A stretch of DNA of 64,000 bases from Sphingomonas tagetis (GTDB lineage Bacteria > Pseudomonadota > Alphaproteobacteria > Sphingomonadales > Sphingomonadaceae): contig NZ_JAMLDX010000017.1 of NCBI RefSeq assembly GCF_024211275.1, forward strand, positions 25,499-89,498, in the 5' to 3' direction. Both the position numbers and the translations under genes were made by a program. The notes under the pieces were generated by a model, which was given only the letters and a program-made list of their open reading frames with translations, did no database searches and had not been told where the DNA came from. Shown here one piece after another: positions 11,872 to 21,039 of this stretch. Position 1 is the stretch's first letter. Every line of letters begins with the position of its first letter.

Positions 11872-12516
11872 CTAACCCCGCCCCATCCGCATCGCCGCGC
11901 CCGCCACGAACGGGCACCCCGCCACCAGCAGCAGGCTCACCGCCCCCAGCAGCTTGAGCGCCGAAGCATCGCCCCCCATCGCCCCCGCGCCGAAGATCAG
12001 CAGTGGCACGGCGAAGGGAAGCATCACCAGCCCCGCCACCGCGCCCGCACCGCGCAGCCCGGCGGTCAGCGCCGCTGTCGCGACGCCCAACGCCGCCAGC
12101 CCCGGCGTGCCTATGAGCAGGCTCAGCCCCGCCGCCAGCGCCTGTTCCAGCGACAGGCCGAGCAACCCGCTCGCCACCGTCACCGCCAGCAACAGGCTCG
12201 GCGCGAAGCCCAGCCAGTGGCCGACGATCTTCGCCGCCGCCACGCTCGCGTCGCCAAACCCGCGCACCGCCAGCTGGTCGAGCACGCCATTCTCCAGATC
12301 CGGCCCCACCAGCCGCTCGACCGGCAGCAATGCCGCCAGCAACGCCGCCGCCCAGATCACCCCGCCGCCGATCCGCGCCAGCAATTTCGGCTCCGGCCCG
12401 ATCGCGAAGGGAAACAGGATTGCCACCAGCAGGAAGAAGGCGACCGGCAGCGTCAGGCCACCAGCGGCCCACGCCCGCCGCAGCTCGCGCCACACCAGCG
12501 AGGCAAAGCCGCTCAT
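11872..12516 (-). CDS. ccmB: Heme exporter protein CcmB (ABC permease)
   Basis: Membrane subunit of the CcmAB(CD) transporter of cytochrome c maturation system I, which acts with CcmC to release holo-CcmE. It is 214 residues with about six hydrophobic segments. FASLVWRELRRAW at the N-terminus and RLVGPDLENGVLDQL in the middle match the family. The frame is open to 12678, but the ATG at 12516 overlaps the ccmA stop by 4 bases and gives the proper N-terminus. Confidence 0.92.
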   Translation of the reverse strand: MSGFASLVWRELRRAWAAGGLTLPVAFFLLVAILFPFAIGPEPKLLARIGGGVIWAAALLAALLPVERLVGPDLENGVLDQLAVRGFGDASVAAAKIVGHWLGFAPSLLLAVTVASGLLGLSLEQALAAGLSLLIGTPGLAALGVATAALTAGLRGAGAVAGLVMLPFAVPLLIFGAGAMGGDASALKLLGAVSLLLVAGCPFVAGAAMRMGRG

Positions 12517-13094
12517 GCGGCTTCCCCGATCACCACGCCATGCGCGCCGGGAATATGGATCGGCAGATGCGTAGCGACCACTACGATCCCGCCATTCAGC
12601 CGATGCTCGGAAATCAAATGACCCAGCATGGCGGTCGCGGCATGGTCGAGGCCATTGGCGGGCTCGTCGAGCAGCCACACCGGCGCCCCGCTCGCCACCA
12701 CGCGCGCAATGCCGACGCGCCGCCGCTGTCCGGTCGACAGCAGCCGCACCGGCACCGGCGCGAGGTGCGACAACCCCACCGCGTCGAGCGCCGCCTCCGC
12801 CGCATCGCGTCGGCCGTCGAGTCCGGACCAGAAACCCAGCGCCTTCGCCACCGGTAGCTCCGGATCGAGGGCTGCCGCCTCGGTCAGCAGCGCGCGCTCA
12901 CCTTCGACCGTCACAACACCTGCCACCGGTTGCAGCAATCCTGCCGCGACCCGGATCAGGCTCGACTTGCCCGCACCGTTCGGCCCGGTCACCAGCGCCG
13001 CGCCACCTTCGTCCAGCACAAAGCTCAGCCCCTCGAACAGCGTCCGCCCGCCGCGCACGCACGTCACGCCATCAAGGACAAGCCGCGCGTTCAC
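12513..13094 (-). CDS. ccmA: Heme exporter ATP-binding protein CcmA
   Basis: ATPase of the cytochrome c maturation ABC transporter; 193 residues. The Walker A motif GPNGAGKS is at about 38-45, the signature LSTGQRRR at about 119-126, Walker [13 protein letters not shown] near 138-149, and the switch His in VVATHLP. It is translationally coupled to ccmB downstream and overlaps the metallopeptidase gene upstream by 4 bases. No ccmC, ccmD or ccmE is seen beside it. Confidence 0.93.
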   Translation of the reverse strand: MNARLVLDGVTCVRGGRTLFEGLSFVLDEGGAALVTGPNGAGKSSLIRVAAGLLQPVAGVVTVEGERALLTEAAALDPELPVAKALGFWSGLDGRRDAAEAALDAVGLSHLAPVPVRLLSTGQRRRVGIARVVASGAPVWLLDEPANGLDHAATAMLGHLISEHRLNGGIVVVATHLPIHIPGAHGVVIGEAA

Positions 13095-13495
13095 CCGGCC
13101 GCGTCCTCCAGCGCATGCATGTCGTCATCCGACAGCCCCAAATGATGCCCCACCTCATGCACCACGACATGCGTGATCAGCGCCTCCAGGCTCACGCCGG
13201 TATCGCACCATTCGTCGAGCAGCGGCCGCCGGTAGAGATGGATCGTGTCGGGCATCGCCATGACGTCGAAGCTCGATTTCTCGCCCACCGGCCGCCCCGA
13301 ATAGAGGCCGGTCAGCTCGAACGGATCCTCTATCCCCATCTCGGCCAGTATGGCGTCGTCGGCGAACTCCTCGATCACCAGCACGACGTCGGCGAGATGC
13401 GCCGCGAACGGCTCGGGTATCCGCGCCAGCGCCGCGCGCGCCAGCGTTTCCAGCTGCGCCGCGCCGGGCGCGAAAGTCTCGGTTTTGTCCGCCAT
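13091..13495 (-). CDS. Small zincin-like metallopeptidase
   Basis: A 134-residue protein of the minimal metallopeptidase family often annotated as a metallopeptidase family protein or possibl zinc metallopeptidase. The zinc motif is [11 protein letters not shown], an HExxH with a third downstream ligand (Asp), at about residues 115-125. [19 protein letters not shown] is a conserved earlier segment. Substrate unknown. It is the first gene of a minus-strand unit with ccmA and ccmB. The link to cytochrome maturation is by position only. Confidence 0.8.
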   Translation of the reverse strand: MADKTETFAPGAAQLETLARAALARIPEPFAAHLADVVLVIEEFADDAILAEMGIEDPFELTGLYSGRPVGEKSSFDVMAMPDTIHLYRRPLLDEWCDTGVSLEALITHVVVHEVGHHLGLSDDDMHALEDAAG

Positions 13496-13534
13496 CCTCC
13501 CGCGCTATGCCTTGTCCAGCACAGGAGGGGAAGA

Positions 13535-13825
13535 ATGGTCGAACAGCTGAGCCCGGCGGAACGCGAGGATGCGCTCGAAGGGCTGCCCGAATGGGATCAT
13601 GACGACGGCCGCGACTCGATCAGCCGCAGCTTCACCTTCGACGATTTCAGCCAGGCCTTCGCCTTCATGACTCAGGTCGCGCTGCTCGCCGAAAAGGCAG
13701 ATCATCATCCCGAATGGTCGAATGTGTGGAACCGCGTCGACATATTGCTCACCACGCATGACGCGGGCGGGCTTTCGGAGCGCGATATCGAGATGGCGCA
13801 GGCCATCGACGCGCTGGTGGACTGA
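13535..13825 (+). CDS. phhB: 4a-hydroxytetrahydrobiopterin dehydratase (PCD/DCoH)
   Basis: Dehydrates the pterin carbinolamine made by aromatic amino acid hydroxylases, recycling the pterin cofactor. The 96-residue length is typical. Family signatures are [16 protein letters not shown] and the active-site [18 protein letters not shown], which holds the catalytic His pair, and [13 protein letters not shown] near the C-terminus. A strong AGGAGGGG ribosome site lies just upstream of the ATG, within a 39-bp gap to the divergent metallopeptidase gene. Confidence 0.92.
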   Translation: MVEQLSPAEREDALEGLPEWDHDDGRDSISRSFTFDDFSQAFAFMTQVALLAEKADHHPEWSNVWNRVDILLTTHDAGGLSERDIEMAQAIDALVD

Positions 13826-13829
13826 GGCG

Positions 13830-14597
13830 ATGCAGGCGATCTTCATCACCGGCGGCGGATCGGGCATCGGCCGCGCGACCGCGGTCCTGTTCGCGGCGCG
13901 CGGCTGGCGCGTCGGGCTGGCCGACGTCAACGAGGCCGGGATGGCCGAGACCGCGGCGCTGCTCGGCGACGCGCCGGTCACCACGCATCGGCTCGACGTG
14001 CGCGACCGCGCCGCCTGGGACACCGCGCTCGCCGACTTCGCCAAGGCGAGCGGCGGGCGGATCGACGCCATTTTCAACAATGCCGGGATCGGCGTCGGTG
14101 GCGATTTCGCGGCGACGAGCGTCGACGACCTGCAGCGCTGCGTCGACGTCAATCTGATGGGCGTCGTGTGGGGCGCGCATGCCGGCTACCGCTACCTCAA
14201 GGAAAGCCGCGGCTGCCTCGTCAACACGGCGTCTGCCGCGGGCATCTACGGCACCGGCGGCGTCGGCATCTATTCGGCGACCAAATTCGCCGTGCGCGGG
14301 CTGACCGAGGCGCTCGACGGCGAGTGGCACGGCCAGGGCATTCGCGTCCGCGCGCTACTGCCGAGCTTCATCGACACCGCGATCCTCGACAATACCGGCA
14401 CGGGCAGCAACCAGACGATGCGCGAGCGCGTCCGCAGGGCCGGACTGGAATTCACGCCGGTCGAGATCGCCGCGCAAACCGTGTGGGACGCGGTGCATGG
14501 CGACGGGCTGCATTATCTGGTCGGCAAGACCGCGCGCCGTATGTGGTTCGGATCGCGCTTCCTGCGCGGCTCGATGCGCAAGCTCGCGCGCAAATAA
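13830..14597 (+). CDS. Short-chain dehydrogenase/reductase
   Basis: Classical SDR of 255 residues. The nucleotide-binding loop is TGGGSGIGRATA (about 7-18), the structural NNAG motif is in IFNNAGIG, and the catalytic Ser and YxxxK are in NTASAAGIYGTG and YSATKFAVRG. An Asp after the second strand (LADVNEAG) hints at NAD(H) preference. Substrate unknown. It begins 4 bp after phhB. Its stop is adjacent to the stop of the convergent btaB. Confidence 0.85.
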   Translation: MQAIFITGGGSGIGRATAVLFAARGWRVGLADVNEAGMAETAALLGDAPVTTHRLDVRDRAAWDTALADFAKASGGRIDAIFNNAGIGVGGDFAATSVDDLQRCVDVNLMGVVWGAHAGYRYLKESRGCLVNTASAAGIYGTGGVGIYSATKFAVRGLTEALDGEWHGQGIRVRALLPSFIDTAILDNTGTGSNQTMRERVRRAGLEFTPVEIAAQTVWDAVHGDGLHYLVGKTARRMWFGSRFLRGSMRKLARK

Positions 14598-15236
14598 TCA
14601 GGCGCGCAACGCCGCCCGCCAGGCATAGCCGCGCAGCAACGGCTCGAACTCGAGCGCGAAGCCGTGCTGCCGCGCCGCCTGTCCCAGCGCGTCGGACAGG
14701 TCGCCGCGCGGCGTCACATGGAACCGGTCGAGCCACGCGAACAGCGTCGCACGCCACCAGCGCGGCAGCCCCTCCTGCTGCCCGAAATCGACCAGATGCA
14801 GCGCCCCGTCCGGCGCCAGCGCCGCCGACGCGCGCTCGATCGCGCCGGTCCAGTCGGGGATCATCGACAGCGTGTAGCTGAGGAACACGCGGTCGAAGCC
14901 CGAGACGCCAAACAATGCCTGCGCATCGAACCCCGCCGCATCGCCCTGCGCCAGCACGATCCGCTCCGCCAGCCCCGCCCGCGCCACCTTGGCCCGCGCC
15001 GTCGCCAGCATCGCCTCGGAGATATCGAGGCCATGGAAGCGCGCGTCCGGCCAGCGCCGCGCCGCCGCGATCAGGTTGCGCGCGGTGCCGCACCCCACTT
15101 CCAGCACCGTCCCGCGCGGCGGCGGCGCCAGTCCCGCGATCAGCCGGTCGCGCCCCAGCAGATAATATTTGCGGGTGAGGTCATAGATGTGCCGCTGCGC
15201 CGCATAGACGCCATCCATCCGCGCAGCGTGATTCAC
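14598..15236 (-). CDS. btaB: Betaine-lipid N-methyltransferase BtaB-like
   Basis: Class I SAM methyltransferase, 212 residues. LEVGCGTARNLIAAA (about 45-59) is the SAM-binding loop, FHGLDISEAMLATAR the acidic strand, and FLSYTLSMIPDW a conserved mid-region. The N-terminal IYDLTRKYYLLGRDRLI resembles BtaB, which trimethylates diacylglyceryl-homoserine to DGTS. The assignment rests largely on the 4-base overlap with the BtaA-like gene upstream, the known btaA-btaB arrangement. Confidence 0.8.
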   Translation of the reverse strand: MNHAARMDGVYAAQRHIYDLTRKYYLLGRDRLIAGLAPPPRGTVLEVGCGTARNLIAAARRWPDARFHGLDISEAMLATARAKVARAGLAERIVLAQGDAAGFDAQALFGVSGFDRVFLSYTLSMIPDWTGAIERASAALAPDGALHLVDFGQQEGLPRWWRATLFAWLDRFHVTPRGDLSDALGQAARQHGFALEFEPLLRGYAWRAALRA

Positions 15237-16465
15237 GGCTTCAGGCGGTAGAGATGAACGCCGCCATAAATGGCCGAGCGATCGCGCGCGGTGAAATCGA
15301 GCGACTCACCCGCCGCATAGTCCCAGCGGTCGAGGATCGCATCCGGCACCCGCCCCGGCAGCAGCGTCGGCGCGGCGGCGGTGCGGAACAGCACCCGCGC
15401 GCCCGGCTTCGCGGTCCGCGTGATCTCGCCCCACAGCCGCGTCAGCTGCGCGTCGGTCATCCAGTCCTGCGCGTCGAGCAGCAGATAGCGGTCGAGCGAC
15501 CCGTCCGGCATCGACTCGAGATAGTCCGCCATATTCTGGTGCCGGATCTCCAGCCGCCCGGCGCGCTCGCGCACCGCGTCATAATTCGCCGCGCGCAGAT
15601 AGGGCGGCACTGGCGCATCCGCCCCCGCGCCATAGCCGCGCCCGAACGCCTGCCATGCGAAATAATTGTCCGACAGGTCGAAATCGCACGCCAGCTTCTC
15701 CAGCCGCCGCCGCAGCACCGCCGAGATCCCCGCATCGTCGTCTGCGGCCAGCGCCTCATATTGCGCCGGCGGAATCCCCAGCCCGAACAGCGAGGCCGGC
15801 TGGTCGATCAGCCAGCGCACGAACCTGCGCTCGAACATCGGCGCCAGCCGCGTCTCGAAAATCGCGCGCTGCTCCTCGACCGTCTTCGCCGCCAGCAGTT
15901 CGCGCGGATCGATCCCGTGCAGCTTCGCCAGCAGATGCGCCGCGCCGATGAAACCGCCCAGCAATCCGCGCCGGTAGAAGCCCCCGGCGAACCCCTTGAT
16001 CCGCCGCCGCCCGGCATGGTCGCGGCCTTCCCAGTAACGCCGGCTGGTCTCGTCGAGCTGCGGCGCGATATGTTCGCGATACGCCGCGACATTCTCGCGC
16101 CGGTCGGCCTCGCCGAAAAAGCGGCGGAATGCGGCATAATCGGGCAGGTGCCGCGCCGCCGCGATCTTGAGCTTGCCCAACGCGATATGCGCGGTGTTGA
16201 GATCGACCGCAGTCACCTTCGCCGGGTCCGCGGCCAGATAGGACAGCGCGTTGCACCCGCCGCTCGCAATCGTCACAACATGGCAATCGGGCGTGATCGC
16301 CAGCGCTTCCATGTCGATCTCGGGATCCTCCCAGATCTGGGCATAGACCAGCCCGCGAAAGGCGAAGGTGAAGGCGCGCTCAAGCAGCCCTTCCTTCGTC
16401 AGATGCTCGTGACGATGCACAGCGCCCCGCACGGCGCCGTTCTTCGGCGAAACCAGACCAGCCAT
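15233..16465 (-). CDS. btaA: Diacylglycerol 3-amino-3-carboxypropyltransferase BtaA (DUF3419)
   Basis: Moves the 3-amino-3-carboxypropyl group of SAM onto diacylglycerol to make diacylglyceryl-homoserine, the first step of betaine-lipid synthesis. It is 410 residues, the usual DUF3419 length. RAFTFAFRGLVYAQIWEDP near the N-terminus is a family hallmark, ITIASGGCNALSYL-like residues (VTIASGGCNALSYL) form the SAM site near 73, and VTAVDLNTAHIALGKLK holds the acidic residue. A GGGGAG site precedes the ATG at 16465. Pho-box-like repeats lie 58-97 bp upstream, fitting phosphate-starvation control. Confidence 0.9.
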   Translation of the reverse strand: MAGLVSPKNGAVRGAVHRHEHLTKEGLLERAFTFAFRGLVYAQIWEDPEIDMEALAITPDCHVVTIASGGCNALSYLAADPAKVTAVDLNTAHIALGKLKIAAARHLPDYAAFRRFFGEADRRENVAAYREHIAPQLDETSRRYWEGRDHAGRRRIKGFAGGFYRRGLLGGFIGAAHLLAKLHGIDPRELLAAKTVEEQRAIFETRLAPMFERRFVRWLIDQPASLFGLGIPPAQYEALAADDDAGISAVLRRRLEKLACDFDLSDNYFAWQAFGRGYGAGADAPVPPYLRAANYDAVRERAGRLEIRHQNMADYLESMPDGSLDRYLLLDAQDWMTDAQLTRLWGEITRTAKPGARVLFRTAAAPTLLPGRVPDAILDRWDYAAGESLDFTARDRSAIYGGVHLYRLKP

Positions 16466-16522
16466 AAATGCTCCCCGCCAGGCTCTCAGGGATGAACGAT
16501 CCCGAGCGCCTAGTCGGCGTGC

Positions 16523-16562
16523 ATGTCAGTGACGTGTAGGTGGCGTGTCAGTCCCGTGACGA
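16523..16562 (-). promoter_or_regulatory. Pho-box-like 11-bp direct repeats upstream of btaA
   Basis: Read on the minus strand, four 7-mers occur at exact 11-bp steps: TCGTCAC, CTGACAC, CCTACAC and CTGACAT. The PhoB consensus is tandem CTGTCAT-like units spaced 11 bp apart, so two adjacent Pho boxes are plausible. The block lies 58-97 bp before the btaA start codon. The third unit is weak and no clear -10 box was identified, so this is a prediction. Confidence 0.5.
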
Positions 16563-16564
16563 AG

Positions 16565-17023
16565 TCAGTCCCGGCAATAGCCCTCGCCCGGCGCGACTGT
16601 CAGGCAGTCCTTCTTGCCCGCCAGATATTTGAGCCCCGTCGCATTGCCGTCGCTCGCCACCAGCTCCTTCGCACCGTCGGGCCGGTTGAACGCGATGCCC
16701 TTCGCCGTCGCGACTCCGTCGAACGTCCCGCTGGCCTCGTCATCGAGGCTCCACTTGTTGGTCAGGCGATAGCGGCCGAGCGATCCGCCCGGGTCCTTCT
16801 CGATCGTCAGCACCAGCCCCTCGACCCCGATCCACTTGCCGACCCAGGCGTCGCGATTCGGCGCCGACTTCGCCTTCTCCGCGGCCTCGCCAAAGGCGGT
16901 GGCGTTCTCCGCCGCAGCTTCGGCGGACGCGACGGCATTTTCGACGATCGCGGCCTCCTGCTCGTTGCTCATTCCGCCACAGGCCGACACCAACGCCGCC
17001 GCACCGATCACCCAAAGCCGCAT
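16565..17023 (-). CDS. Predicted lipoprotein, unknown function
   Basis: A 152-residue protein beginning MRLWVIGAAALVSACGG, a lipoprotein signal with the lipobox VSAC and Cys at about residue 15. An Ala/Glu-rich segment follows (EAAIVENAVASAEAAAEN), probably helical, then a compact domain with WVGKWIGVEG and a C-terminal pair of Cys residues. I do not recognise the domain. The frame is open upstream to 17077, but the start at 17023 places the signal peptide correctly. Its stop is about 100 bp before btaA, which probably has its own promoter. Confidence 0.72.
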   Translation of the reverse strand: MRLWVIGAAALVSACGGMSNEQEAAIVENAVASAEAAAENATAFGEAAEKAKSAPNRDAWVGKWIGVEGLVLTIEKDPGGSLGRYRLTNKWSLDDEASGTFDGVATAKGIAFNRPDGAKELVASDGNATGLKYLAGKKDCLTVAPGEGYCRD

Positions 17024-17127
17024 CACTGCCTCCAAAACGCATACTATCCCGATCCGGTGTAGCCTTCGCCGCCGCAAACGCCTAGAGAGCCGGCATCCAC
17101 CAGCCAGAGGATCGCACCGCTCTTCCC

Positions 17128-17565
17128 ATGCGTATTGCCATCGCTTCGGATCACGCCGCCCTCGAGCTCAAGGCGGCGCTCGCCGACTGGCTGCGCGGCG
17201 AGGGGCATGCGGTCGCCGATCTCGGCCCGGACAGCCCCGCCAGCGTCGACTATCCCGATTACGGCTACAAGCTCGCCGCCGCCATCGCCGCTGGCGAAGC
17301 CGAGCGCGGCATCGCGCTGTGTGGTTCGGGCATTGGCATCTCGATCGCGGTCAACCGCAATCCCGCCGCGCGCTGCGCATTGGTGTCGGAGCCGCTCTCC
17401 GCCCGCCTCGCGCGCGAACATAACGACGCCAACGTCATCGCCATGGGCGCGCGCTTGATCGGCGTCGAAATGGCCAAGGCCTGCGTCACCGAATTTCTCG
17501 CCACCGGCTTCGGCGGCGACCGTCACCAGCGCCGCGTGGACAAGCTGACCACGCCGACTCTCTGA
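17128..17565 (+). CDS. rpiB: Ribose-5-phosphate isomerase B
   Basis: RpiB/LacAB-family sugar-phosphate isomerase interconverting ribose 5-phosphate and ribulose 5-phosphate. It has 145 residues. The N-terminal [13 protein letters not shown] is the substrate loop, and [15 protein letters not shown] (about 69-83) holds the catalytic Cys and the anion hole. [15 protein letters not shown] is a further signature. It lies 11 bp before glyA and likely starts the rpiB-glyA-nrdR-trmJ operon. Confidence 0.92.
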   Translation: MRIAIASDHAALELKAALADWLRGEGHAVADLGPDSPASVDYPDYGYKLAAAIAAGEAERGIALCGSGIGISIAVNRNPAARCALVSEPLSARLAREHNDANVIAMGARLIGVEMAKACVTEFLATGFGGDRHQRRVDKLTTPTL

Positions 17566-17576
17566 AGGGCATCGAG

Positions 17577-18884
17577 ATGAGCACCAATCCCATTTCCGCC
17601 GTCCAGCCGGATGGCTTCTTCACCCGCAGCCTCGCCGACGCCGACCCCGCGGTGTTCGCCGGCGTCGCGCACGAGCTCGACCGCGAGCAGCACCAGATCG
17701 AGCTGATCGCCTCGGAAAACATCGTCTCCAAGGCGGTGCTGGAAGCGCAGGGCAGCGTCTTCACCAACAAATACGCCGAGGGCTATCCCGGCAAGCGCTA
17801 CTATCAGGGCTGCCACCCGTCGGACGAGGTCGAGCAGCTCGCGATCGACCGCGCCAAGCAATTGTTCGGCTGCGATTTCGCCAACGTCCAGCCGCATTCG
17901 GGCGCGCAGGCCAACGGCGCGGTGATGCTCGCGCTGACCAAGCCCGGCGACACGATCATGGGCCTCAGCCTCGATTCGGGCGGCCATCTGACGCACGGCG
18001 CCAAGGCGGCGATGAGCGGCAAGTGGTTCAACGCGGTCCAGTACGGCGTGAACCCCGACACGCATCTGATCGACTTCGACGAGGTCGCGGCCAAGGCGCG
18101 CGAGCATCAGCCCAAGCTGATCATCGCCGGCGGCTCGGCCTATCCGCGGATCATCGATTTCGCGAAGTTCCGCGCGATCGCCGATGAAGTCGGCGCGATC
18201 TTCATGGTCGACATGGCGCATTTCGCCGGCCTCGTCGCGGGCGGCGTCCACCCGACCCCGTTCGGCCACGCGCATGTCGTCACCACCACGACGCACAAGA
18301 CGCTGCGCGGCCCGCGCGGCGGCGCCATCTTCACCAATGACGAGGCCATCGCCAAGAAGATCAACAGCGCGGTGTTCCCCGGCCTTCAGGGTGGCCCGCT
18401 GATGCACGTCATCGCCGCCAAGGCGGTCGCATTCGGCGAGGCGCTTCAGCCCGAGTTCAAATCCTATGCCGCGGCGATCGTCGAGAACGCAAAGATCCTC
18501 GCCGCGACGCTCAAGGAGCGCGGCGCGGCGGTGGTCTCGGGCGGCACCGACACGCACCTTGCGCTGATCGACCTGACCCCGCTCGGCGTCACCGGCAAGG
18601 ACGCCGACGAGGCGCTCGAGCGCGCGGCGATCACCTGCAACAAGAACGGCATCCCCAACGACCCGCTGCCCCCGGTCAAGACCAGCGGCATTCGCGTCGG
18701 CTCGCCGGCCGGCACGACGCGCGGCTTCGGCCCGGCCGAATTCCGCGAGATCGGCAACATGGTCGCCGACGTGCTCGACGGCCTGCGCAAGAATGGCGAG
18801 GCCGGCGACGCGCAGGTCGAGGCCAATGTCCGCACCCGCGTCCGCGCGCTGTGCGAACGCTTCCCGATCTACCCGGAGGGATGA
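17577..18884 (+). CDS. glyA: Serine hydroxymethyltransferase
   Basis: PLP enzyme that splits serine to glycine and 5,10-methylene-tetrahydrofolate, the main one-carbon source. It has 435 residues. The PLP lysine is in [16 protein letters not shown] (about 233-248). [16 protein letters not shown] and [15 protein letters not shown] are other family segments. It sits between rpiB and nrdR; the glyA-nrdR order is common in alphaproteobacteria. Confidence 0.97.
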   Translation: MSTNPISAVQPDGFFTRSLADADPAVFAGVAHELDREQHQIELIASENIVSKAVLEAQGSVFTNKYAEGYPGKRYYQGCHPSDEVEQLAIDRAKQLFGCDFANVQPHSGAQANGAVMLALTKPGDTIMGLSLDSGGHLTHGAKAAMSGKWFNAVQYGVNPDTHLIDFDEVAAKAREHQPKLIIAGGSAYPRIIDFAKFRAIADEVGAIFMVDMAHFAGLVAGGVHPTPFGHAHVVTTTTHKTLRGPRGGAIFTNDEAIAKKINSAVFPGLQGGPLMHVIAAKAVAFGEALQPEFKSYAAAIVENAKILAATLKERGAAVVSGGTDTHLALIDLTPLGVTGKDADEALERAAITCNKNGIPNDPLPPVKTSGIRVGSPAGTTRGFGPAEFREIGNMVADVLDGLRKNGEAGDAQVEANVRTRVRALCERFPIYPEG

Positions 18885-18887
18885 GGC

Positions 18888-19349
18888 TTGCGGTGTCCGT
18901 TCTGCGGTAACGAAGACTCACAGGTAAAGGACAGCCGCCCCACCGAAGACGGGGCGGCGATCCGCCGGCGGCGGCAGTGCGAGGCGTGCGCGGCGCGCTT
19001 CACCACCTTCGAGCGCATCCAGCTGCGCGAGCTGACCGTTCTGAAATCCGAGGACAAGCGCGAGCCATTCGAGCGCGAGAAACTGATCCGCTCGGTCTCG
19101 ATCGCCTGCCGCAAGCGCCCGATCGACGGCACGCAGATCGAGCGGCTGGTCTCGGGCATCCAGCGCCAGCTCGAGACTCAAGGCGATCCCGAAATCCCCT
19201 CGCAGCGCATCGGCGAGATGGTGATGGACGCGCTCAAGGGACTCGATTCGGTCGCCTATATCCGCTTCGCCAGCGTCTATCGCGATTTCCGCGAGGCCCG
19301 CGATTTCGAGGAATTCGCGAGCAACGTCAGCGAGGCCGGGAAGAAGTGA
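18888..19349 (+). CDS. nrdR: Transcriptional repressor NrdR
   Basis: ATP-cone zinc-ribbon repressor of ribonucleotide reductase genes that senses (d)ATP. It has 153 residues. The N-terminal zinc ribbon has CPFCGNED and [10 protein letters not shown], and the ATP-cone follows (about 45-135). The start is TTG at 18888, giving (M)RCPFCG, the near-invariant NrdR N-terminus. A GGAGGG site overlapping the glyA end supports it. No NrdR box pair was found in this window. Confidence 0.95.
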   Translation: MRCPFCGNEDSQVKDSRPTEDGAAIRRRRQCEACAARFTTFERIQLRELTVLKSEDKREPFEREKLIRSVSIACRKRPIDGTQIERLVSGIQRQLETQGDPEIPSQRIGEMVMDALKGLDSVAYIRFASVYRDFREARDFEEFASNVSEAGKK

Positions 19350-20080
19350 CGCGGCCCGTCCCAGAGAATCCTGTGGTCGTTCTGGTGCGGCCGCAGCTCG
19401 GCGAGAATATCGGCAAGGCGGCGCGCGCGATGCTCAATTTCGGGCTGACCGAAATGCGCCTGGTCACCCCGCGCGACGGCTGGCCCAACCCCAGCGCCGG
19501 ACCCGCGGCGAGCGGCGCCGACATCGTCCTCGAACAGGCAAAAGTCTATGAGTCGGTCGCCGACGCGGTGGCCGATTGCGAGCATGTCTATGCCACCACC
19601 GTGCGCAAGCGCGGCGTGACCAAGCCGGTGGTCGATCCGGCGCAGGCCGCCGCGGAGATCCACGCCGCGCCCGGCCGCAGCGCGATCCTGTTCGGCGCCG
19701 AACGCTCCGGCCTCGCGACCGAGGACGTCAACCTCGCCCGCACCATCCTGACGGTGCCGATCAACCCGCAATTCGGCTCGCTCAACCTGGCGCAGGCGGT
19801 GATCCTCGTCGCCTATGAATGGTCGAAGGCGAAAGACCTCGCCCAGCCACCACGCACCGAGCTGCTGCCCCCGGCGCCGCAGGAAGAGCTGGAGGGCATG
19901 ATCGGCCATTTCGAGCTGCTGCTCGCCGACAGCGGCTATTATTATCCGCCCGAACGCGTCGCGGTGACGCGGCTGACCTTGCGCAACCTGCTGACCAAGC
20001 CCGGCTGGACGGCGCAGGAAGTCCGCACCGTGCGCGGCGTGCTGTCCGCGATCCAGGGCAAGAAACAGCCCAAAGGCTGA
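19346..20080 (+). CDS. trmJ: tRNA (Cm32/Um32) methyltransferase TrmJ-like
   Basis: SPOUT-class 2'-O-methyltransferase, 244 residues. The N-terminal [19 protein letters not shown] is the TrmJ substrate segment, and [16 protein letters not shown] with [16 protein letters not shown] forms the knotted SAM site. A GTG start at 19346 overlaps the nrdR stop (GTGA). The frame is open far upstream through nrdR, but that part is a shadow. The tRNA position is by family analogy. Confidence 0.88.
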   Translation: MTRPVPENPVVVLVRPQLGENIGKAARAMLNFGLTEMRLVTPRDGWPNPSAGPAASGADIVLEQAKVYESVADAVADCEHVYATTVRKRGVTKPVVDPAQAAAEIHAAPGRSAILFGAERSGLATEDVNLARTILTVPINPQFGSLNLAQAVILVAYEWSKAKDLAQPPRTELLPPAPQEELEGMIGHFELLLADSGYYYPPERVAVTRLTLRNLLTKPGWTAQEVRTVRGVLSAIQGKKQPKG

Positions 20081-20101
20081 GCCCTTCTCCCAAAAAACGC
20101 C

Positions 20102-20210
20102 CGTCACCCCGGCCTTGTGCCGGGTCCACCGTGCCGCAAGCGATGCCGCCAGAACCTCCATCCGCAGTCTTGGCCGCACCGTGGATCCCGGCACGAGGCC
20201 GGGATGACGA
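20102..20210. repeat. REP-like palindrome, GTCACCCCGGC family, copy 1
   Basis: Imperfect inverted repeat between trmJ and hisN. The left arm begins CGTCACCCCGGCCTTGTGCC and the right arm is its near reverse complement ending at 20210, with a central variable spacer of about 33 nt. A second copy with perfect 29-nt arms lies at 28424-28530. This is a common intergenic palindrome type in alphaproteobacteria. Confidence 0.85.
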
Positions 20211-20252
20211 AGAACACTAGGCGAGCGTGACCGGACGAACTAACCACGCCCC

Positions 20253-21035
20253 ATGCCCGTCACCCAAGCCGACATCGACCTCGCCAACCGCCTCGCCGAT
20301 GCGGCGGGCGCGGCGATCCGCCCTTATTTCCGCGCCGAGCATGGTCTCGAAGCCAAGGCCGACGCCTCGCCCGTCACGCTCGCCGACAAGGAAGCCGAGG
20401 CGGTGATGCGCCGCCTGATCATCGCCGAGCGTCCGATGGACGCGATCGTCGGCGAAGAGGAGGCAACGCGAGAAGGCACCAGCGGCCGGACCTGGGTGCT
20501 CGACCCGATCGACGGCACGCGCAGCTTCATCGCCGGCCGCCCGATCTTCGGCACGCTGATCGCGCTGCTCGACAATGGCTGGCCGGTGCTCGGCATCATC
20601 GACCAGCCGATCATCAAGGAGCGCTGGGTCGGCGTCACCGGCCGCACCACCACCTTCAACGGCCAGCCCATTCAGGCGCGCACCTGCCGCGAACTCTCGC
20701 AGGCGCTGCTCGCCACCACCTCGCCGGCCTTGTTCGAGGACGACCAGCTCCACGCCTTCGAGCATGTCGACGGCCAGGTGATGAGCACGATCCTCGGCGG
20801 CGACTGTTATAATTACGGCCTCGTCGCCTCGGGCCATCTCGATCTCGTCATCGAAGCCGGCCTCAAGCTCCACGATTTCGCCGCGCTCGTCCCCGTCGTC
20901 GAGGGCGCCGGCGGCCGCATGTGCGACTGGCAGGGCGACCCGCTCCACGCCGCGAGCAACGGCGAAGTCATCGCCGCCGGCGACCCCGCGCGGATCGAGG
21001 AGATCGTCGAAACGCTGGCGTGCCGCGGACATTGA
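20253..21035 (+). CDS. hisN: Histidinol-phosphatase, inositol-monophosphatase family
   Basis: Metal-dependent phosphatase of 260 residues. IVGEEEAT (about 67-74) and VLDPIDGTRSFIAGRP (about 88-103) hold the metal ligands; GGDCYNYGLVASGHLDLVIE is the C-terminal motif. The DPIDGTRSFI form with following FGTLIAL is typical of HisN-type histidinol-phosphatases rather than SuhB or CysQ, so histidine synthesis is the likely role. It stands alone after a REP element; the convergent AsmA gene ends 5 bp later. Confidence 0.82.
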   Translation: MPVTQADIDLANRLADAAGAAIRPYFRAEHGLEAKADASPVTLADKEAEAVMRRLIIAERPMDAIVGEEEATREGTSGRTWVLDPIDGTRSFIAGRPIFGTLIALLDNGWPVLGIIDQPIIKERWVGVTGRTTTFNGQPIQARTCRELSQALLATTSPALFEDDQLHAFEHVDGQVMSTILGGDCYNYGLVASGHLDLVIEAGLKLHDFAALVPVVEGAGGRMCDWQGDPLHAASNGEVIAAGDPARIEEIVETLACRGH

Positions 21036-21039
21036 ACCG

